A DNA stretch of 24,763 nucleotides from DASSFZ01 sp036514635 (lineage in GTDB: Bacteria; Chloroflexota; Anaerolineae; Fen-1058), in assembly GCA_036514635.1 (NCBI GenBank), contig DATBWU010000290.1, forward strand, positions 1-24,763. The letters run 5' to 3'. The translations under genes and the position numbers were made by a program. This document shows, in pieces, positions 1 to 9,450 of this stretch. Below the pieces are notes generated by a model. It saw nothing but the letters and a program-made list of their open reading frames with translations. It had not been told where the DNA came from and searched no databases. Position 1 is the first letter of the stretch, and each line of letters begins with the position of its first letter.

Positions 1-25
1 TAAATCGTCGGGCGACGAGGGCGAA

Positions 26-94
26 GGGCGATGAATCGCCCTCCAGCCTGCTTCAGCAGGCTTCGTTTTTCAGCCCGGTGATGAATCACCGGGC
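26..94. repeat. Cluster of three perfect hairpins
   Basis: Three near-contiguous perfect inverted repeats stand at 26-41 (GGGCGATGAATCGCCC), 46-61 (GCCTGCTTCAGCAGGC) and 73-94 (10-bp stem, GA loop). They lie 65-130 nt beyond the stop of the minus-strand DUF58 gene. The middle hairpin is followed on the plus strand by a T-rich run (CTTCGTTTTT), so it could terminate plus-strand transcription. No T-run follows on the minus strand. The same style of triple hairpin occurs at 9451-9537. Confidence 0.7.
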
Positions 95-120
95 GCTGCC
101 TGCGAATTGCCGAATGCTCT

Positions 121-162
121 CGTAAAACGTACGGCGTGATACGTTTTACCCTTTACGTTTCA
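121..162. repeat. AACGT-family spacer repeat, copy A
   Basis: This AACGT-rich imperfect palindrome (TAAAACGTA, ACGTTTTAC and TTTACGTTTCA blocks) belongs to the family also found at 1078-1120, 2121-2175 and 15150-15180. On the minus strand it begins TGAAACGTAAAG, and its first three bases are the stop codon of the DUF58 gene. Confidence 0.6.
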
Positions 163-1065
163 TTTGAGTATCCCACGTCGTCTCAGGACAGACAACACCA
201 ACTCTTCAAACGGCAGCGAGGTCTCAATCGGCACATAGTTGATCGCGCGTGCGGCGCAGAATTGCTGCCACTCGCCCTGCCACGCTTGCGCACGCGCGCG
301 ATAGCGGGACAACAGATCGAAGTCGGCGGTGATCTCAACGCTGGCGCTCGTTTCGCTGTCTTCCAGTTTCAGATCGCCTTCGAATTCGGGATCGAGTTCC
401 TGAGGAGCCAGAATGTGCAGGACGGTCACTTCGTAGCGATTCCCGGCCAGGCGTTGAATGCCATCACGCCAGCCATCGTCCATCAAGTCGCTGATGACGA
501 CGAGCGGGCCGGCACGCCGAACGCGGGCGGCGTAGTGCGCCAGTGCCTGCACGGGCGATGCCTGTCCGCCGGGCTGAAGGGCGGCCAGCCAATCGAACCA
601 CGCCAGCGCTTGCTTCTTGCCGCGATGAGGAGGGAAGACCTCACCCCCAACCCCTCTCCCTGAAGGAGAGGGGAATGCACCGCCAACCGCCCCGCCGACC
701 AAACGATCCATTCCGACCAAGGCCACGTAACCCAATGCCGCCGCCACACGCCGAGCATAAGTCCACTTGGATGGCTGGCCCCAGTCCATGCTCTGGCTGG
801 CATCGACGAGGACATGGATGGTAGCATCTTCCTCTTCGACGAACAGGCGCAGAAACAACCGCTCGAGCCGCGCGTAAGCATTCCAGTCGATCTGGCGGAA
901 ATCGTCGCCGGGCGCGTACTCGCGGAAATCGGCAAATTCGACGCTGCCGCCGCGCCGGGGGCTGCGCCGCTCGCCCTTGAACGTCCCGACGCGCATACGG
1001 CGGCTCGCCAGCGTCAGGCGATCGAGCGTGGAAAGGAATGAGGTGGAAAGAAGCGGATCGGTCAT
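160..1065 (-). CDS. DUF58 (von Willebrand A-like) protein
   Basis: A 301-residue cytoplasmic DUF58 protein of the kind encoded beside MoxR ATPases; the biochemical role of such pairs is largely unknown. Family signatures are visible: EFADFREYAPGDD (residues 43-55), then RQIDWNAYAR (57-66), and a MIDAS-like DASQSM (88-93) at the start of the vWA fold. The length is usual for the family. Residues about 129-146 (AFPSPSGRGVGGE and flanks) are not family sequence. They are the translation of a hairpin repeat inserted in frame in the loop after the second strand. The gene follows the MoxR gene by 52 nt in a minus-strand operon. Its stop codon lies inside an AACGT-family repeat. Confidence 0.85.
   Translation of the reverse strand: MTDPLLSTSFLSTLDRLTLASRRMRVGTFKGERRSPRRGGSVEFADFREYAPGDDFRQIDWNAYARLERLFLRLFVEEEDATIHVLVDASQSMDWGQPSKWTYARRVAAALGYVALVGMDRLVGGAVGGAFPSPSGRGVGGEVFPPHRGKKQALAWFDWLAALQPGGQASPVQALAHYAARVRRAGPLVVISDLMDDGWRDGIQRLAGNRYEVTVLHILAPQELDPEFEGDLKLEDSETSASVEITADFDLLSRYRARAQAWQGEWQQFCAARAINYVPIETSLPFEELVLSVLRRRGILK
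640..674. repeat. In-frame hairpin repeat inside DUF58 gene
   Basis: A perfect 9-bp inverted repeat (CCCCTCTCC, loop CTGAA, GGAGAGGGG; 651-673) is preceded by a C-rich CTCACCCCCAA arm. From general experience this kind of sequence is a dispersed intergenic repeat in many bacterial genomes. Here it lies wholly inside a coding region without breaking the frame, adding a Gly/Ser/Pro-rich loop to the DUF58 protein. Confidence 0.7.
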
Positions 1066-1077
1066 TGATGAGTGACG

Positions 1078-1117
1078 AGTGAAACGTGATGAGTAAAACG
1101 TAATTACGCTTTACGTT

Positions 1118-1120
<3 letters not shown>
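1078..1120. repeat. AACGT-family spacer repeat, copy B
   Basis: This copy fills most of the 52-nt gap between the MoxR and DUF58 genes. On the minus strand it reads TGAAACGTAAAGCGTAATTA and continues with ACGTTTTACTCATCACGTTT. It nearly matches copy C at 2121-2175 in opposite orientation. Its first TGA is the MoxR stop codon. Confidence 0.65.
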
Positions 1121-2107
<987 letters not shown>

Positions 2108-2120
2108 AGCATGTTCCTTG

Positions 2121-2175
2121 AAGTATAAAACGTGAAACGTAAAGCGTATTACGTTTTACTTATCACGTTTTATCC
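2121..2175. repeat. AACGT-family spacer repeat, copy C
   Basis: The gap between the coiled-coil protein stop (2177) and the MoxR start (2107) is almost entirely this repeat: AAACGTGAAACGTAAAGCGT followed by ATTACGTTTTACTTATCACG. It is the closest relative of copy B, inverted with respect to it. The MoxR ribosome binding site lies just outside. Confidence 0.65.
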
Positions 2176-2176
2176 A

Positions 2177-3796
2177 CTATGGCTCCAACTGGCTGAAGTA
2201 CTCTTTCACGTAATCCTGCAACCCGACCGGGATGTAGGCGCGCTCCATCGCCTGCCCGGCGATCTGAAGATACTGCTGAAAGACCTGGCTGTATGGGACG
2301 AGCGCGGGGTTGTCTGCGCCGGGCTGCGGCGACTGGCCCTGGTTCGTCGTCTCCTGGCCTTCCTGCCCCTCCTGCCCACCGACGAATTCCTCTTGCCCCT
2401 GACCGGTGACGAACGGCGAATACACCGTATCGAGATCGCCTGTGTTGAATGGCTTGTTGGGGTCGGTCGGTGTGTCGGCAGTGCCCGTGCGATTTGCGGG
2501 CGGTAGCGTGTCGGCCTGCGTTCCTCCACCTCCACCCGCCTGATTACCTTGGCCCTGGCCCCTGCCCTGTCCTTGATTCTGTCCCTGGCCTTGCCCCTGA
2601 CCTCGACCTTGCCCTTGCCCCTGGGCCTGGCCCTCACGACCCGATGCCTGAGCCACTGCGCGCTGGCTCGACTCAGCCTGGTTCAACGCGCGGGCCAGCG
2701 CTTGCTGAAGCGCCTGCCGGTCCCCCGATTCGCGCATCGCCTGCGCGGCTCGGGCGGCGGCACGCTGCGCCTCCGATCCGGTCGCGCCCTCGCGCGCCGC
2801 CTGCGCCATCGCCGACAGCGCGCTCGCCAGATCGGGATTACTGCCGGCCGCCTGCGCCGCCGCTCGCTCCAATGCGCCCGCCAGCGCCTCGCGTTGCTCA
2901 GGCGACAGGCGCTCCATTTCCGACGCCAGTTGCTCCAATAGCTTCGCGGCTTCGGCGGAATCTTTAGGCATCTCTTCGGCCCCGGCGAGTTGCGCCAGTT
3001 GCCGGGCCAGCGCCTCCAGCGCGGCGGCCTCGGTCAGCGCGGCGGGATCGAGCCGGGAGCGCAACTGCTCCTGGAACTCGGCCAGATCGGCCAGCGCCTG
3101 CTTGGCATCGCCCGGATTCGATTTGAGTTTCTCGATCATCCGGCGCATCTCGCGCAAGAGTTCGGCCTTATCTTCCGGGTTGAGCGCCTGATCCTGTTCT
3201 ACCGTTTGCGCCAGTTTTTCGAGTTTCTCGGCTTCGGCCTTTGCGGCTTGCGACACCTGGGCGCGCTCGGCGACGATGGCATCCATCGGATTCGGCAGCG
3301 CGAGCAAGAGCAGGCCGGCCAGCAGCGCTGCACCGGCACGCAACAGCGGTGTCCGCTCGACTCGCACCGGAAACGCGCGGCGCGGATCGATGGACTGCGC
3401 GACGGATAGAGCATCGCCGACTTGCAGCGATACGATCTCGCGATCGAAACCGGCCGGTAGTTGGCGCTGCGGATCGGACAAGACGAGCGCAGTCGCCAGG
3501 CGATCGTGCAAGCCGAGTTCGCCGTCGGCGTGCCGCGCGGCAGTGAAGGGCCGGATCGGTCGGGCCAGGCTGAAAACGATCCAACCGATCAGAAACACGA
3601 CCAGCCATCCACCGGCCACTAAGCGATAGCCATCCACCGGCCACAACCGCCCGGCGAGCAGCACCGCGACACTCGCCGCCAGCGCCGGCCAGGTCGCACG
3701 CGCCAGCCATTCCGCGCTGAAGCGCAGCCGCAGGTATCGCCCCAGCGGCCGAAGGAACGCGAGTAATCGGTTATGGGCAATCGAGTGAGTCAACAT
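2177..3796 (-). CDS. Membrane protein with coiled coil and Gln/Gly-repeat tract
   Basis: I do not recognise a precise family; it resembles the DUF4175-like membrane proteins encoded beside MoxR/DUF58. From the start chosen here it has 539 residues. Hydrophobic segments lie near residues 28-75 (WPALAASVAVLLAG, LVVFLIGWIVFSLA), with another at about 145-162 (GAALLAGLLLLALPNPM). A long Ala/Glu/Leu-rich region with predicted coiled-coil character follows, then a low-complexity tract of GQGQGRGQGQ repeats, and a short C-terminal segment. An in-frame GTG/ATG extension to 3904 exists. It would be encoded by repeat DNA (3813-3859), so I prefer the ATG at 3796, although no good ribosome binding site precedes it. 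It is part of the minus-strand operon with MoxR and the ABC transporter. Confidence 0.65.
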   Translation of the reverse strand: MLTHSIAHNRLLAFLRPLGRYLRLRFSAEWLARATWPALAASVAVLLAGRLWPVDGYRLVAGGWLVVFLIGWIVFSLARPIRPFTAARHADGELGLHDRLATALVLSDPQRQLPAGFDREIVSLQVGDALSVAQSIDPRRAFPVRVERTPLLRAGAALLAGLLLLALPNPMDAIVAERAQVSQAAKAEAEKLEKLAQTVEQDQALNPEDKAELLREMRRMIEKLKSNPGDAKQALADLAEFQEQLRSRLDPAALTEAAALEALARQLAQLAGAEEMPKDSAEAAKLLEQLASEMERLSPEQREALAGALERAAAQAAGSNPDLASALSAMAQAAREGATGSEAQRAAARAAQAMRESGDRQALQQALARALNQAESSQRAVAQASGREGQAQGQGQGRGQGQGQGQNQGQGRGQGQGNQAGGGGGTQADTLPPANRTGTADTPTDPNKPFNTGDLDTVYSPFVTGQGQEEFVGGQEGQEGQETTNQGQSPQPGADNPALVPYSQVFQQYLQIAGQAMERAYIPVGLQDYVKEYFSQLEP

Positions 3797-3812
3797 AGAG
3801 CAAATCGCTTCG

Positions 3813-3859
3813 TCCACGAATCGGCGCGAATCCTCACTAATCTTTACGCTCTTCGTGGA
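3813..3859. repeat. CACGAA-type hairpin repeat
   Basis: An inverted repeat TCCACGAA (3813-3820) / TTCGTGGA (3852-3859) flanks an AT-richer core (CTAATCTTTACGCTC). It is related in style to the hairpin at 19768-19829. It lies immediately upstream of the preferred start of the coiled-coil membrane protein. Confidence 0.55.
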
Positions 3860-3908
3860 TTTCAGGGAGGTGAGCAACCGAGGCATCGGATGGGCAACGG
3901 ACACATGC

Positions 3909-4061
3909 GGTGCAGTGCTCCCGTAAACGAATCCTCGATGGGCGCGCTAGTGCGTGGGCCGTATCTGTTTATCCGTTGCGGATTCGTTGCATCGACCTCC
4001 TTGAAACACCCATTGAGCCAACCTTTATTCGTGTTATTCGTGAAGACGGGAGCACTGCACC
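3909..4061. mobile_element. MITE-like element with 16-bp perfect terminal repeats
   Basis: GGTGCAGTGCTCCCGT (3909-3924) is repeated exactly in reverse complement at 4046-4061. This bounds a 153-bp segment without coding capacity. Just inside the ends, ACGAAT and ATTCGT blocks extend the symmetry. The size, ends and lack of a transposase fit a miniature inverted-repeat element mobilised in trans. It sits in the gap of an otherwise tight operon. Target-site duplication was not resolved by eye. Confidence 0.6.
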
Positions 4062-4115
4062 CGCCGAAGGCGTGTGTTCGTGGATCGATGTTCTCGGCTG
4101 CGGCGGAAGGCCGCA

Positions 4116-5888
4116 CTATGAAATCGGCGTTGCCGTCGGCGCGGGAGTCGGTGGCAGAGGCGGCAACACCTGGATAGCGCGATTGATGATGAACGGCCCG
4201 ATCGGCGCCGGGGTCGGCGTGAGAAAACCGCCGAATGCGTCACCCGAATCCGGCGGCCGGCCTTCGCGCACCAACAGTGCTACCTCCGCCACTTCCGTCT
4301 CGTAGGTATGGCCGCCCGCCGCCAGCGTGATCGAAACGATGCGGCGAGGCAGGGCATCAGGCGATATGCTCTCTAGAATGTTCGGCGAGTCGTAGGTGTA
4401 CCACTCTTTGGGCGGAACCGGAACGAATGGCCGTGGCCTCTCACACGTCGTGCATGTCTCGGGATAAGCCACGAAGTCGAGGGGAACCGTCTCGGTGTTC
4501 AACCCGAGCATCCACTCGTGCGGCCGGCCCGCGACATCCTCGTAGTTCAGCTTGATCATCAGCGGGCACTCGCTGCCGAAGATGCCGCACAGATACAGGT
4601 TATCGCTTTGCACGCGAAGGGTGACGCGCACTTGCAGCCAGCCATCCGCAGGCACAGCCCGGTCGATCGACTGCGTGATGCGCGTCTCGGCATGACCCTC
4701 TCCCGTGCGCGAGAAGCGCACCAGCGTGCGCCCATCCTCGGTAACGGGCGTGACCTCTCCGCCCGATTCGTAGTCATGCTCCGATTCCGTGCTCACCTGC
4801 CACGCCGACTCCAGCGGCGCATCGAACTTGCCATTGGCGATCAGGTTGCTCGGCGTTGACAGGTTCCAGCGCAGCCAGGCCAGAATGCGCTCCGGCGACC
4901 ACGGGCCGTACAGCATCAGCGCGGCCACGATCGAGCCGGCGACAAACAGGGCGACCATCGCCCACGCCCGCCTGCGCAGCCGAAAGCGCCGCACCGGCTT
5001 GACCAACTGCGTGCTCACCAGATACAGCGCGATCGTCAGCCAGGCATAAATGCCCACCGTGAGATGCCACAGCGGCCTCGGCAGGGCCAACGTAGCCGGA
5101 TCATAACTGGCGCCGCTGATCAGCCACAGCACTCCAAACACCGGCCCGGAGAATCCACCCCCTATCGAAAACACGGTCGGGCTAGACGACACAGGGTTCA
5201 CCAGCGCCGAGGCAATCGCGCTGAACGGGTTGAGCGCCAGGATCCAACTCGGAGGCGACTGCTGATTGATAGTCCCGACGATCCCATATACAAACACAGT
5301 GCCGAATACGAAGATCGCGAGCACGGTGTAACTCGCCAGGACGGCCGGCGTGGTTCGGCGGAACAGGGCGGAGAAGAACAGGCCGATGGTGCTGAACGTC
5401 AGCGCGAAACCCACGAGCAATAGTAACGCTTGAAGCATGTCGATCGTCGCCACGCCGCCGAACACATAGGACAGGCTGACCATCGGCACGGCCGCGATCA
5501 AGATCAGCGCCGCGTAACTGAGCGATACGGCCAGCTTGCCCAACAAGACCGACGACGAGCGCAGCGGCGTCGCCATAAGCATGTCGTAGGTCTTGCGCTC
5601 GTGCTCGCCGCTGATGGCGCCCGCCGTCAGCGAGGGCGCAATCGCGCAGATCACCACCAGCGCGATGAAGACCAGGCCGACGAACACACTCTGGCCGATG
5701 AGTGCGCCTTGCGGCACGCCGCCGCCAAAGAAACTCTGCGCGCTAAACAACGCGAGCCGATACAATCCGTAACCGGCCAACCCGAGCAGCACCAGCGTCC
5801 CGGACAGAAACAGGTAGGCGCGTGGGCCGCGCATCCGCCCGCGCAGTTCCTTGATCAAAACAGGATTGAGCGAGAGAGGTCGTTTCAT
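4116..5888 (-). CDS. ABC-2 type transporter permease with extracytoplasmic domain
   Basis: A 590-residue permease. It starts KRPLSLNPVLIKELRGRMRG, a cytoplasmic lead typical of ABC-2/NatB-like permeases. About seven hydrophobic segments follow, including LFLSGTLVLLGLAGYGLYRL, VGLVFIALVVICAIAPSL, LILIAAVPMVSLSYVFGG, LLLLVGFALTFSTIGLFFSA and AMVALFVAGSIVAALML (about 310-326). After the last segment, residues about 345-555 are a hydrophilic, beta-rich region beginning NLIANGKFDAPLESAW. This is the pattern of jelly-roll/carbohydrate-binding-like domains and should lie outside the membrane. The protein ends in a Pro/Thr-rich tail (PPTPAPTATPIS). The start codon overlaps the stop of the ATPase gene (ATGA), so the two are translationally coupled. 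The substrate cannot be told. Confidence 0.85.
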   Translation of the reverse strand: MKRPLSLNPVLIKELRGRMRGPRAYLFLSGTLVLLGLAGYGLYRLALFSAQSFFGGGVPQGALIGQSVFVGLVFIALVVICAIAPSLTAGAISGEHERKTYDMLMATPLRSSSVLLGKLAVSLSYAALILIAAVPMVSLSYVFGGVATIDMLQALLLLVGFALTFSTIGLFFSALFRRTTPAVLASYTVLAIFVFGTVFVYGIVGTINQQSPPSWILALNPFSAIASALVNPVSSSPTVFSIGGGFSGPVFGVLWLISGASYDPATLALPRPLWHLTVGIYAWLTIALYLVSTQLVKPVRRFRLRRRAWAMVALFVAGSIVAALMLYGPWSPERILAWLRWNLSTPSNLIANGKFDAPLESAWQVSTESEHDYESGGEVTPVTEDGRTLVRFSRTGEGHAETRITQSIDRAVPADGWLQVRVTLRVQSDNLYLCGIFGSECPLMIKLNYEDVAGRPHEWMLGLNTETVPLDFVAYPETCTTCERPRPFVPVPPKEWYTYDSPNILESISPDALPRRIVSITLAAGGHTYETEVAEVALLVREGRPPDSGDAFGGFLTPTPAPIGPFIINRAIQVLPPLPPTPAPTATPIS

Positions 5889-6877
5889 GATGCGGTTCCC
5901 GGCTCTGTCAGTCGCAAGAATAAGTCTTCCAACGCATTGCTCGCCTCGTGGAAGTCTGCCACAGGCGCGCCACGCGCAACCAGATGCGCCAGCAGGGCAG
6001 CCACCTCATGATCGTCGCCGGCGAATTCGACTTCGAGCGACGTGCCCAATCGGCTGTAATCGGGAACGACGATCGGCTCGCCCGCCGCCGGCCTGCCATC
6101 GACAGCGCCCAGTGCGCCAACTGCCTGGCGCACGGCCTCTAGCGCCTGCGGCTCCTCGGCCAGAATACGGAGGCGCAACATTCGACCGGCCCGCAGCTTG
6201 TGGCGAATCTCGGCCAGCGAGCCGGAGGCGACCAGCTTCCCCTTCTCGATGATGCCGACCTGCGTCGACATTTCGGCCAGTTCGGGCAAGATGTGCGAGC
6301 TGACGATGATCGTCTTGCCCATCGCTGCCAGCTCTTTGAGCAGCTCGCGCATTTCCACCCGCGCGCGCGGATCAAGCCCCGAAGCCGGCTCGTCCAGGAG
6401 CAGGATTTGCGGATCGTGAACGAGCGCGTGCGCCAGGCATAGCCGCTGCTGCATCCCGCGCGAGAGCGCCTGCACGTTCGCGTCACGCTTATCCGACAGG
6501 TTCACCAGGTCGAGCAGCTCATCGACCATCGTCCGGCGGCGCGCGACGGGCATCTGATAACACCGCGCAAAGAAGTCCAGGTATTCCCAGACCAGCATGT
6601 CCTGATACACGCCGAAGAAGTCCGGCATGTAGCCGATCACCTGGCGCAGCGCGCGCCAGTCGTGATCGATGCGCTGGCCGTTCACCCACACCTCACCCGA
6701 CGACGGCTCGAGCAGCCCGGCGAGCATGCGCAGCGTGGTGGTCTTGCCCGCGCCGTTCGGGCCGATGAAGCCAAACAGCGCGCCGCGCGGCACTTGCAGA
6801 TTGAGGTGATCCACGGCCAGCACGCGGCCATACCGCCGCGTCAGATCGCGCGTTTCAATGGCGTGCACTTGCGACAT
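5885..6877 (-). CDS. ABC transporter ATP-binding protein
   Basis: A 330-residue ABC ATPase of the drug/ABC-2 export type. Walker A GPNGAGKT is at residues 39-46, the signature LSRGMQQR near 138, Walker B QILLLDEPASGLDP follows, and the switch histidine is in SSHILPELAEMS. A C-terminal extension of about 100 residues (from about 225), usual for CcmA/NatA-like ATPases, ends in DLFLRLTEPG. It begins 13 nt after the preceding gene and overlaps the permease start by 4 nt. It would energise the permease, probably in envelope export or modification. Confidence 0.93.
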   Translation of the reverse strand: MSQVHAIETRDLTRRYGRVLAVDHLNLQVPRGALFGFIGPNGAGKTTTLRMLAGLLEPSSGEVWVNGQRIDHDWRALRQVIGYMPDFFGVYQDMLVWEYLDFFARCYQMPVARRRTMVDELLDLVNLSDKRDANVQALSRGMQQRLCLAHALVHDPQILLLDEPASGLDPRARVEMRELLKELAAMGKTIIVSSHILPELAEMSTQVGIIEKGKLVASGSLAEIRHKLRAGRMLRLRILAEEPQALEAVRQAVGALGAVDGRPAAGEPIVVPDYSRLGTSLEVEFAGDDHEVAALLAHLVARGAPVADFHEASNALEDLFLRLTEPGTAS

Positions 6878-6890
6878 TTGCTTTTCGCCC

Positions 6891-9278
6891 CTACTGGCCC
6901 TGCAGGTCGCCCTCGATCTCCAGATCGTACCGGATACAACCGGGCGCGTTGCCGGTGCTGGTCGCCCTCAGGCGCACTGTCCCGTCGGCCAGGATGAAGC
7001 GCGCAGGATCGGCGACCTCAGACTGTTCTTGCTCCACCCACTGGCCGTCGCGCCCGTACAATTCGATCTTCGGCAGGCCGGCGCCTGCGGTTCCGGCCTG
7101 CCAGGCCAGGCGGGTGACATTCAGATCGACCAGCGCTTCAGGCAATTGGAACTCCAGTGTCCCGCTGGCATTGAAATCGATATACACTTCGCCGCCATAG
7201 GCTCCGCACACGCCGCCGTTGCCTTGCAGGCTGACGAGCCTGACCGGTAGAGTGCCGAAAGGCAGGCGGACGCGGCCCGCCGGATATTGCGCGGTCAACG
7301 CTGCGAGTATCAGGCTGGTCTGTTGGACAGCCGAGCGAACGCCCGTCACCTGGACATCGAGTGGGCTGGCACGCATCCAGCCGATCAGCGTCGGGCGGTT
7401 CGGCGGCTGCGGTGGGCCGCTGAAACTTTGAAAAACGCCATCCAGGATTTGCTGCCGAGACTGGGCTTCACGTGAAGGGCCGGTCGGCCCGGCCTTCATG
7501 AAGGCGTCTTCCAACAGGAAGTACGGGAACGTCGAGCCCGTAGACTGAAAAGCCTGATCGACCGTCACGGTCTGGCCGGGAGCCAGGTCATCCAATCGGA
7601 TGAAACGATTGCCGTACACCAGCGTGATGCTCAACAGCGCCTCACTGGTGCGGTTGACTAGCGTGCCGCGCACGCGATCGCTGTCGAGCACGAGGTTCGA
7701 CTCGATGCGCCAGTCCTCCGGCACAGGCGACTCGACCTGGAATGCCTGCAGCGCTCCCTGGTTGACTTGCACGCCGCGCGCCTGGGCCGGCTCGCCTTGC
7801 ACGATCTCCGCACTCGCCAAACCGATTGGGCCTGCCGGCCCCCACGGGGTAAACGGGTTGCCTTCCACAAAGACGGGCGCGACGAGAGCGCGGCCCGGAA
7901 AATTCAATGTGTACGTGTTCCGGTCTGGCGAGAAAATACCGACGAACGATTGCGCGGGCGAAGCGACGCCCCGCGTATCGAACGCGATCACCGAAATCTG
8001 GTTAATGATCACATCACCGCCGCGAAGGCTGAAACTAAACGCGAAGGCTCCGGCGGAAAACGCGAGGGTCAACACCAGGATGGTGATCCAACCCCACGCC
8101 AGTTTCCGCAGCCGGCGCAGCACCAGATAGTTGACCGGGCCGACCAGCACGATGTAAATGATCAGCAGGCCGGCCAGCCCCCGGATTGCAGGCAGTTCGA
8201 GCGCGGGGAGGTTTTGCAGCGCATAGTAGATCGAGTTGGCGCGCATGACGCGCGGCGAGACGTCGGGCGGCATGCCGGTCGGGTAGATCGATCCGGGCGT
8301 GAGCAGTTTTTCCCAGAAGCGCACCGCGCCAGCCCACGCATCAAACGGGCTGCCGGCCAGATCGAGCGCCACGTAGTTCACACGTCCCTCGCCCAGACGC
8401 CTCTCTGCAAGCAGCACCTGGCCGCTTTGCTCGATCAGGCCGCGATTGACGGCGGGCCAGGCGACGGCGAAGGGACCGGGCACACGCACGTCCTCCCCGG
8501 CAAACGCACCGAGCGCATCGAGCGCAGAAATCTCGGTCGGGTCGCCGGCAGAGAACCACGCTTTCACCAGCGCGTCGGGAAGCCCGGCCAGCGTTCGCGC
8601 TGCGCTCGCCCCGCCGCCCAGGATCAACCGCCCACCCTGCTCGACCCAGGCTTGCAGCGCGCGTCCTTGATCGGGCGTCAGACCGGTGGTGTCTGTTCCA
8701 GAAACGATTAGGGCGTCGAGCGCGCGCAGTCCCTCAGGCCGATCGGGGATATCGGCCAGCGTCATGAAGACGCGAACGACAGGGCGCGGAAATGGCTGAG
8801 TGGCAAATGGGTCGACGCCTTGCCCGCCTTCCAACGTGTTGAGCGTCAGCCCGCCCAAAACGGCAAACGCTTCCGCGCGGGGTGCAGCGATGCCGATCAC
8901 GTAGTTGACGTTCCGTTCGACGGTGACGGGAACCGATTGGCTGGCGAGTTCGCGCGAGCCATCCATCAGCCGCACACGAATCGCCTGCGCGAACGAGGGA
9001 GGCAGCACGTACAGCGTCAGTTGCTTGCGTGCGCCGGTCGGCAGATCCACGGGGGCGCTGTAGGTCATCTGGCCACCGGCCTCCGTCGTGTCGGCGCGCA
9101 CCTCCACTTGCAGAGGCGGGCCATCGTTCGCCAGCGTGACGTGCAGCGGCAGCCACTCGCCGAATTTGAAGTGGCCCTCGAAAAAAGCCTCGACCCGCAT
9201 TGTCACCGTCGCAGGCTGCGCGACGGCGAAGCCCAGCACAATCAACACCGCGAGGATGGAAGGCAGCCGGATGGACAT
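6891..9278 (-). CDS. Large secreted/membrane-anchored protein with GATase1-like domain
   Basis: A 795-residue first gene of the envelope operon. An N-terminal signal peptide is clear (SIRLPSILAVLIVLGFAVAQ). A beta-rich N-terminal region follows. A class I glutamine amidotransferase-like segment is seen around LDALIVSGTDTTGLTPDQGR and AWVEQGGRLILGGG, as in membrane proteins encoded beside MoxR/DUF58 or gliding-type ABC systems. Two transmembrane segments (LAGLLIIYIVLVGPVNYLVL and WITILVLTLAFSAGAFAFSF) lie near residues 372-418. The rest is probably extracytoplasmic. It is 13 nt upstream of the ATPase gene. The function is unknown; a role in envelope biogenesis with the transporter is inferred from context only. 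Confidence 0.75.
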   Translation of the reverse strand: MSIRLPSILAVLIVLGFAVAQPATVTMRVEAFFEGHFKFGEWLPLHVTLANDGPPLQVEVRADTTEAGGQMTYSAPVDLPTGARKQLTLYVLPPSFAQAIRVRLMDGSRELASQSVPVTVERNVNYVIGIAAPRAEAFAVLGGLTLNTLEGGQGVDPFATQPFPRPVVRVFMTLADIPDRPEGLRALDALIVSGTDTTGLTPDQGRALQAWVEQGGRLILGGGASAARTLAGLPDALVKAWFSAGDPTEISALDALGAFAGEDVRVPGPFAVAWPAVNRGLIEQSGQVLLAERRLGEGRVNYVALDLAGSPFDAWAGAVRFWEKLLTPGSIYPTGMPPDVSPRVMRANSIYYALQNLPALELPAIRGLAGLLIIYIVLVGPVNYLVLRRLRKLAWGWITILVLTLAFSAGAFAFSFSLRGGDVIINQISVIAFDTRGVASPAQSFVGIFSPDRNTYTLNFPGRALVAPVFVEGNPFTPWGPAGPIGLASAEIVQGEPAQARGVQVNQGALQAFQVESPVPEDWRIESNLVLDSDRVRGTLVNRTSEALLSITLVYGNRFIRLDDLAPGQTVTVDQAFQSTGSTFPYFLLEDAFMKAGPTGPSREAQSRQQILDGVFQSFSGPPQPPNRPTLIGWMRASPLDVQVTGVRSAVQQTSLILAALTAQYPAGRVRLPFGTLPVRLVSLQGNGGVCGAYGGEVYIDFNASGTLEFQLPEALVDLNVTRLAWQAGTAGAGLPKIELYGRDGQWVEQEQSEVADPARFILADGTVRLRATSTGNAPGCIRYDLEIEGDLQGQ

Positions 9279-9321
9279 AGGGTTTCTTTACGGAAGAGGA
9301 ATTTCGGACGGACAGGCTCTA

Positions 9322-9327
9322 ATTATA
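9322..9327 (-). promoter_or_regulatory. Candidate -10 box for the envelope operon
   Basis: The minus strand reads GTTTATAATTAGAG, a perfect TATAAT, about 44 nt before the ATG at 9278. No convincing -35 hexamer is present at 16-18 nt spacing, so only the -10 is proposed. Confidence 0.4.
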
Positions 9328-9450
9328 AACGCAGGCGGGAGGAAATAGGTTCCGTGCCGAGCCGGGGGTACATTTCACTTTTGGGGCAACTTTTCGAGCC
9401 GTGTTGGAAACTCGAGTGACGTGCTATTCCGACAGCAGTTGCACTGCCGT

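Larger units (their letters stand above)
3797..4115. other. 319-nt gap between permease and coiled-coil protein genes
   Basis: I see no gene here. The gap holds the hairpin at 3813-3859 and the MITE-like element at 3909-4061. A further TTCGTGGATCGATG piece near 4077-4090 resembles the CACGAA repeat. Short reading frames across it have no recognisable protein character. Confidence 0.6.

Noticed and set aside
3910..4305. 131-residue plus-strand gene antisense to the permease end
   Set aside because: It spans the MITE-like element and the antisense of the permease tail, and has no family features.
9308..9319. Degenerate copy of the CAGACAGGCTCTC terminal repeat upstream of the envelope operon
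   Set aside because: Only about ten bases (GACAGGCTCT) match the 16247-16263 end, and no partner end is found nearby, so chance is likely.
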